NCBI GenBank assembly: GCA_029820915.1
Contig: JALGUI010000065.1
Coordinates: forward strand, 1-9,954
From: Candidatus Zipacnadia bacterium
Lineage (GTDB): Bacteria > Armatimonadota > Zipacnadia > Zipacnadales > UBA5352
Direction: 5' to 3'
Length of the DNA stretch: 9,954 nucleotides
The translations under genes were made by a program, and so were the position numbers. This document shows positions 6,856-9,954 of this stretch, one piece after another. Numbering within the stretch: position 1 is the first letter of the stretch; every line of letters begins with the position of its first letter. The notes below the pieces were generated by a model that did not search any database, was not told the DNA's origin, and saw only the letters and a list, made by a program, of their open reading frames with translations.

Positions 6856-7488
6856 ATGGCATCTCTGAAGGTGCTCGTCGTGGATGATGAGCCCAGCACG
6901 CGCTCCTACGTCACGCGGGTGCTTGAGAATGCCGGTCATGATGTGTTGGCGGCCGGTAACGGCGCGGAGGCGATCGAGATATGGGAACGGGAGCGCCCGC
7001 CTCTGGTGATGACCGACTGGGTCATGCCCGGGATGGACGGCGAGGCGCTCTGCCGGCATATTCGACAGGAGCGCACTGAGCGCTACACCTACGTGATCAT
7101 GTTGACCATGAGGGAAGACCAGCAGGATGTGGTCGCCGGGCTGGAGGCGGGCGCCGACGACTACATCAAGAAGCCCTTCGATAAGCACGAGCTGCTGCTG
7201 CGCGTGAGGGCGGGGCAGCGCGTCATCGATCTGGAGACGGCGCTGGGCGACAGGATATCGCAACTGGAGGAAGCGCTGGGCCGCGTGCGCACCTTGGAGG
7301 GCATTCTTCCAACCTGCGCGTACTGCGGCAGGATTCGGGATGAGGAGGGCGACTGGCACGAGCTGGAGACCTACATACGAACGACGACGCGAGCCGAGTT
7401 CTCGCACGGCGTCTGCCCCGAGTGCGCTGAGGAGCACATCCTCCCTCATCTGCGGAGAGGCAAGACGGACGGCGACGAGAGCGCCTGA
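6856..7488 (+). CDS. Response regulator: REC + Cys4 zinc-ribbon-like module
   Basis: A 210-residue regulator with an unusual output. The receiver spans residues 4-122 with pocket D10/D11, phospho-acceptor D54 in MTDWVMPG, T84 and K106 in KKPF. A predicted coiled coil (about 120-148) leads to a compact C-terminal module at about 149-195. This contains C154-x2-C157 and C187-x2-C190 flanking the conserved-looking stretches GRIRDEEGDW, LETYIRTTT and FSHGVCPEC. I recognise this CxxC/RIRDxxGxW/FSHGxCPxC module as recurrent at the C-terminus of receivers and PAS proteins in environmental bacteria, but I know of no assigned function. The four cysteines suggest a bound zinc or other metal, which is inference. 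There is no helix-turn-helix, GGDEF or other named output. The gene lies between two kinases, 168 bases after the six-TM kinase, and either could be its partner. Confidence 0.93.
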   Translation: MASLKVLVVDDEPSTRSYVTRVLENAGHDVLAAGNGAEAIEIWERERPPLVMTDWVMPGMDGEALCRHIRQERTERYTYVIMLTMREDQQDVVAGLEAGADDYIKKPFDKHELLLRVRAGQRVIDLETALGDRISQLEEALGRVRTLEGILPTCAYCGRIRDEEGDWHELETYIRTTTRAEFSHGVCPECAEEHILPHLRRGKTDGDESA

Positions 7489-7494
7489 CCGATG

Positions 7495-7506
7495 GGAGCC
7501 GGCTCC
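7495..7506. repeat. Perfect 12-bp palindrome after the Cys4 regulator
   Basis: GGAGCCGGCTCC begins 7 bases after the stop codon. It could form only a short hairpin (4-bp stem, 4-base loop) and has no T-run. It may be a protein-binding dyad or a chance palindrome in GC-rich sequence. It is noted because GC-rich inverted repeats also closely follow two other stop codons here. Confidence 0.3.
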
Positions 7507-7654
7507 GTGGGGCCGTGGCAAGGAGACGATCGGACAGGTCGCGGAGGGCTTGGCGGCAAGGCTGGGCCATCGACCACATCTCAGCCGCTCTGTCGTCCGT
7601 GAGGCATCAGACGAGTACTGCCGCCCCGAGCGGTAGGAAGGAACGGTCCGGCAC

Positions 7655-9954
7655 ATGGGCGGGAAGCAGACGACCGTGGAACGACTGCTGCGTGTGAGCT
7701 TCAACCCAACCGTCCTGGTCGTCGGGGCTCTGGCACTGGGAACCGTGGCGCTGATCGCGGGGATCGGTCTCGCCCTCGCCACATCTCATCACCTGATCCA
7801 GACAGCCGATGAGAGCGCCCAGCGCCTGCGAGCCGACGTCGGCCGGCTCTCCGCCGACGCCCTGGAGGGGCTCGCCCAGGACGCCATCCGGCAGAGTGCC
7901 GGGAGCGTGGCGCACCAGGTGGACATCTACCTCATAGCTCACCCTGACAGCACGATCAGGGATCTGCGGCGCGATCCAGCCTTCCACGAGATCGCCGTTC
8001 AGCCGGTGGGGCGGACAGGTCACACAAGCGTCTACGACTACGACCGGGGCGTCAGCTACTTCAACGCCGAGACCCATCTCATTGACCGCGACCTTCACAC
8101 GCCCTCAGCGGCCCAGCCTGAGTTGTGGCGGATAGTTCGGGCCTCGCTGGGAGGCCGGGACTCGTCGGGCTACTACGAGTGTGCTCAGCCCAATGGCGAC
8201 AGGCGAGAGAAGTTCGCTTACATCGCCCCCACGGACCAGCGCACCGCCGACGGGGTCGGCCTGGCTATCATGGCCGGCACGTGGCCTGATGAGTTATTGG
8301 GGCCCGCCGCGGGACTCAGCGAACGGATATCGGTCGCCTCGGACCGTGCCGCGACGGCAATGGTGCAGCAGCAGCAGGACCTGGTGCAGCGCACCTTCCT
8401 GCTGATGGGCGTCCTGGCTATTGGCCTGCTCGTGAGCATTGGGTATATCGGCGCTCGGCTGGTAAGCAAGAGCAACGCGGCGGCCGCGTCAGAGGCCAGC
8501 TTCGAGAGCTTGTTCGACACCGCACGGGACGCCATCTTCATAGCCGACCCGGAGACCGGAGAGATAGTCGATGCCAACCTGGCGGCGGAGGATCTGCTCG
8601 GGCGCGAGCGCTCGGAGATCATCGGAATGCATCAAGGCGAGCTGCACCCGCCCGATAAGGTCGAGGAGTATCGTGAGACCTTCAGGCGACACGCTGAGCA
8701 CAGGACCAGCGCGGACGACGACGGGGAGGTCCTGAGAGCCGACGGCGGCACGGTGCCGGTGTTCATCAGCGCCAATCTGGTCGAGGTGGGCGGACGCACG
8801 CTCATTCAGGGCCGCTTCGTGGACCTGACCGCGCTCAAGCGGGCGGAACAGAAGCTGGCGGAGCTTCAGAGAATCATCGAGCGCAGCCCAGTCGTCGTGT
8901 TTCTCTGGAGGAATGCTGAGCATTGGCCTGTTGAGTTTGTCTCGGACAACGTGGAGGAGCTCACGGGTTACACGAGCGAGCAGTTCGTGGATGGCGAAGT
9001 GCTCTATGAGGAGATTGTCCACGAGGAAGACCTGGAGAGAGTGGCCAATGAGGTAGCCGCAGGCTCGAGCGAGCACGGGCGCCGGGCTTTCACTCACGAG
9101 CCGTACCGCATTGTCACTAAGGACGGAGAGACAAGATGGATCGTTGATCAGACCGACATAAGAAGGAACGCAGAGGGCGAGATCACGCACTACCAGGGGG
9201 TTGTCCAGGACATCACCGAGCGCAAGCGGGCGGAGGAGGCGCTGCGCGAGAGCGAGGAACGACACCGACTCCTGTTCGAGAGCTCGCGTGACGCCATAAT
9301 GACCATGGCCCCTCCCTCCTGGAAGTTCACTGCCGCCAACCCCGCGACAGTGGAGGCATTTGGGGCCGAAGACGAAGCCGACTTCACCATGCTTGGGCTC
9401 TGGGACCTATCTCCCGAACTGCAGCCGGACGGCCGTCCGTCCGCTGAGAAGGCCAGGGAGATACTCGAGACGGTCGTGCGGGAGGGGTCGCACCTGTTCG
9501 AGTGGACCCACCAGCGGCTCAATGGCGAGGAGTTCCCGACCACGGTGCTGCTCACGAGGATGGAGCTGGCCGGTCAGACGCTGCTCCAGGCCACGGTGCG
9601 CGACATCACCGCGCGCAGGGAGGCGGAGGAGACACGTGAGCGCGCCATGGGCGAGCTTGAGGCGCTCAACCGCGAGCTGGAGGCCGCGCGCGCGGAGGCC
9701 GTTGCCGCAACGCAGGCCAAGAGCAGCTTTCTGGCCAGGATGTCACACGAGATCCGCACCCCCATGAACGGCGTTATCGGCATGTTGGACCTGGCCCTCG
9801 ACACCGATCTCAGCGCGGAGCAGCGGGAACTGCTGGAGGTCGCCGACGGTTCTGCCGAGGTTCTGCTGACCATCATCAACGACGTACTGGACTTTTCGAA
9901 GGTTGAAGCCGGTCAACTGAGGCTGGAGACCACGGTACTCGAGCTCGGAGAGGC
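7655..9954 (+). CDS. Cache-PAS-PAS-PAS-HisKA sensor kinase, 3' partial
   Basis: The frame is open from ATG 7655 to the window end (766 codons). An in-frame TAG at 7634-7636 leaves 7655 as the first start; GGAAGGA at 7637-7643 is a rather distant Shine-Dalgarno. TM1 at about 19-42 and TM2 at 247-270 enclose a 200-residue extracytoplasmic domain. Its IAVQPVG (113-119), SGYYE (171-175) and YIAP (189-192) motifs match a Cache-like small-molecule sensor found in PAS kinases. Three cytoplasmic PAS domains follow at about 283-392, 404-522 and 537-653, each ending in a DIT/DLT-type linker. A coiled coil at 656-686 leads to HisKA with H698 in MSHEIRTPMNGVIG, the class typical of BarA/ArcB-like hybrid kinases. 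The HATPase_c domain, and probably receiver and Hpt domains, lie beyond the window. The third PAS contains the WDLSPELQPDGRPS type of sequence that I recognise as recurrent in such kinases. The ligand is unknown. Confidence 0.95.
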   Translation, partial: MGGKQTTVERLLRVSFNPTVLVVGALALGTVALIAGIGLALATSHHLIQTADESAQRLRADVGRLSADALEGLAQDAIRQSAGSVAHQVDIYLIAHPDSTIRDLRRDPAFHEIAVQPVGRTGHTSVYDYDRGVSYFNAETHLIDRDLHTPSAAQPELWRIVRASLGGRDSSGYYECAQPNGDRREKFAYIAPTDQRTADGVGLAIMAGTWPDELLGPAAGLSERISVASDRAATAMVQQQQDLVQRTFLLMGVLAIGLLVSIGYIGARLVSKSNAAAASEASFESLFDTARDAIFIADPETGEIVDANLAAEDLLGRERSEIIGMHQGELHPPDKVEEYRETFRRHAEHRTSADDDGEVLRADGGTVPVFISANLVEVGGRTLIQGRFVDLTALKRAEQKLAELQRIIERSPVVVFLWRNAEHWPVEFVSDNVEELTGYTSEQFVDGEVLYEEIVHEEDLERVANEVAAGSSEHGRRAFTHEPYRIVTKDGETRWIVDQTDIRRNAEGEITHYQGVVQDITERKRAEEALRESEERHRLLFESSRDAIMTMAPPSWKFTAANPATVEAFGAEDEADFTMLGLWDLSPELQPDGRPSAEKAREILETVVREGSHLFEWTHQRLNGEEFPTTVLLTRMELAGQTLLQATVRDITARREAEETRERAMGELEALNRELEAARAEAVAATQAKSSFLARMSHEIRTPMNGVIGMLDLALDTDLSAEQRELLEVADGSAEVLLTIINDVLDFSKVEAGQLRLETTVLELGE

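Noticed and set aside
1..9954. CRISPR arrays, insertion sequences, tRNA or rRNA genes, phage genes
   Set aside because: No regular direct-repeat array, transposase, integrase or structural RNA signature was seen on either strand; repeated motifs are PAS linkers.

Overview
The window is a dense two-component signalling island from a GC-rich bacterium. Six signalling genes lie head to tail on the plus strand, and no metabolic, mobile-element, rRNA, tRNA or CRISPR content is visible. Codons end mostly in G or C, ATG, GTG and TTG all appear to serve as starts, and several genes have Shine-Dalgarno sequences. The PAS-rich kinases resemble those of environmental bacteria with large signalling repertoires (deltaproteobacterial, Armatimonadota, Chloroflexota or deep actinobacterial types), but nothing here fixes the phylum.

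Layout: (1) 2-3235, a multi-PAS/GAF histidine kinase cut at its N-terminus by the window edge; (2) 3251-3631, a stand-alone receiver in the same reading frame as gene 1 and separated from it by one TGA; (3) 3735-4457, an OmpR/PhoB-type DNA-binding regulator; (4) 4458-4989, about 530 bases with palindromes, an 11-bp-spaced direct repeat near a -10-like hexamer, and a weak small ORF; (5) 4990-6687, a six-TM PilS-like membrane kinase; (6) 6856-7488, a receiver joined to a four-cysteine, zinc-ribbon-like module; (7) 7655 to the window end, a Cache-PAS-PAS-PAS-HisKA kinase whose ATPase domain lies beyond the window.

How the parts may work together: three kinases with different input modules (lost N-terminal sensor plus PAS/GAF; six-TM bundle plus PAS; extracytoplasmic Cache plus PAS) stand beside three receivers with different outputs (none, DNA binding, Cys4 module). 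Only the 3735-4457 protein can directly control transcription. The kinase/receiver pair at 2-3631 looks like a hybrid kinase split at its linker. Partner assignment among the other proteins is inference from proximity.

Points most worth a second look: the single in-frame TGA splitting the hybrid kinase; the Cys4 output domain of the 6856 regulator; cysteine clusters in two sensory domains of the first kinase; a 125-codon block with G/C in every third position inside that kinase; near-identical PAS-linker DNA shared between genes; and a possible OmpR-type operator upstream of the six-TM kinase.
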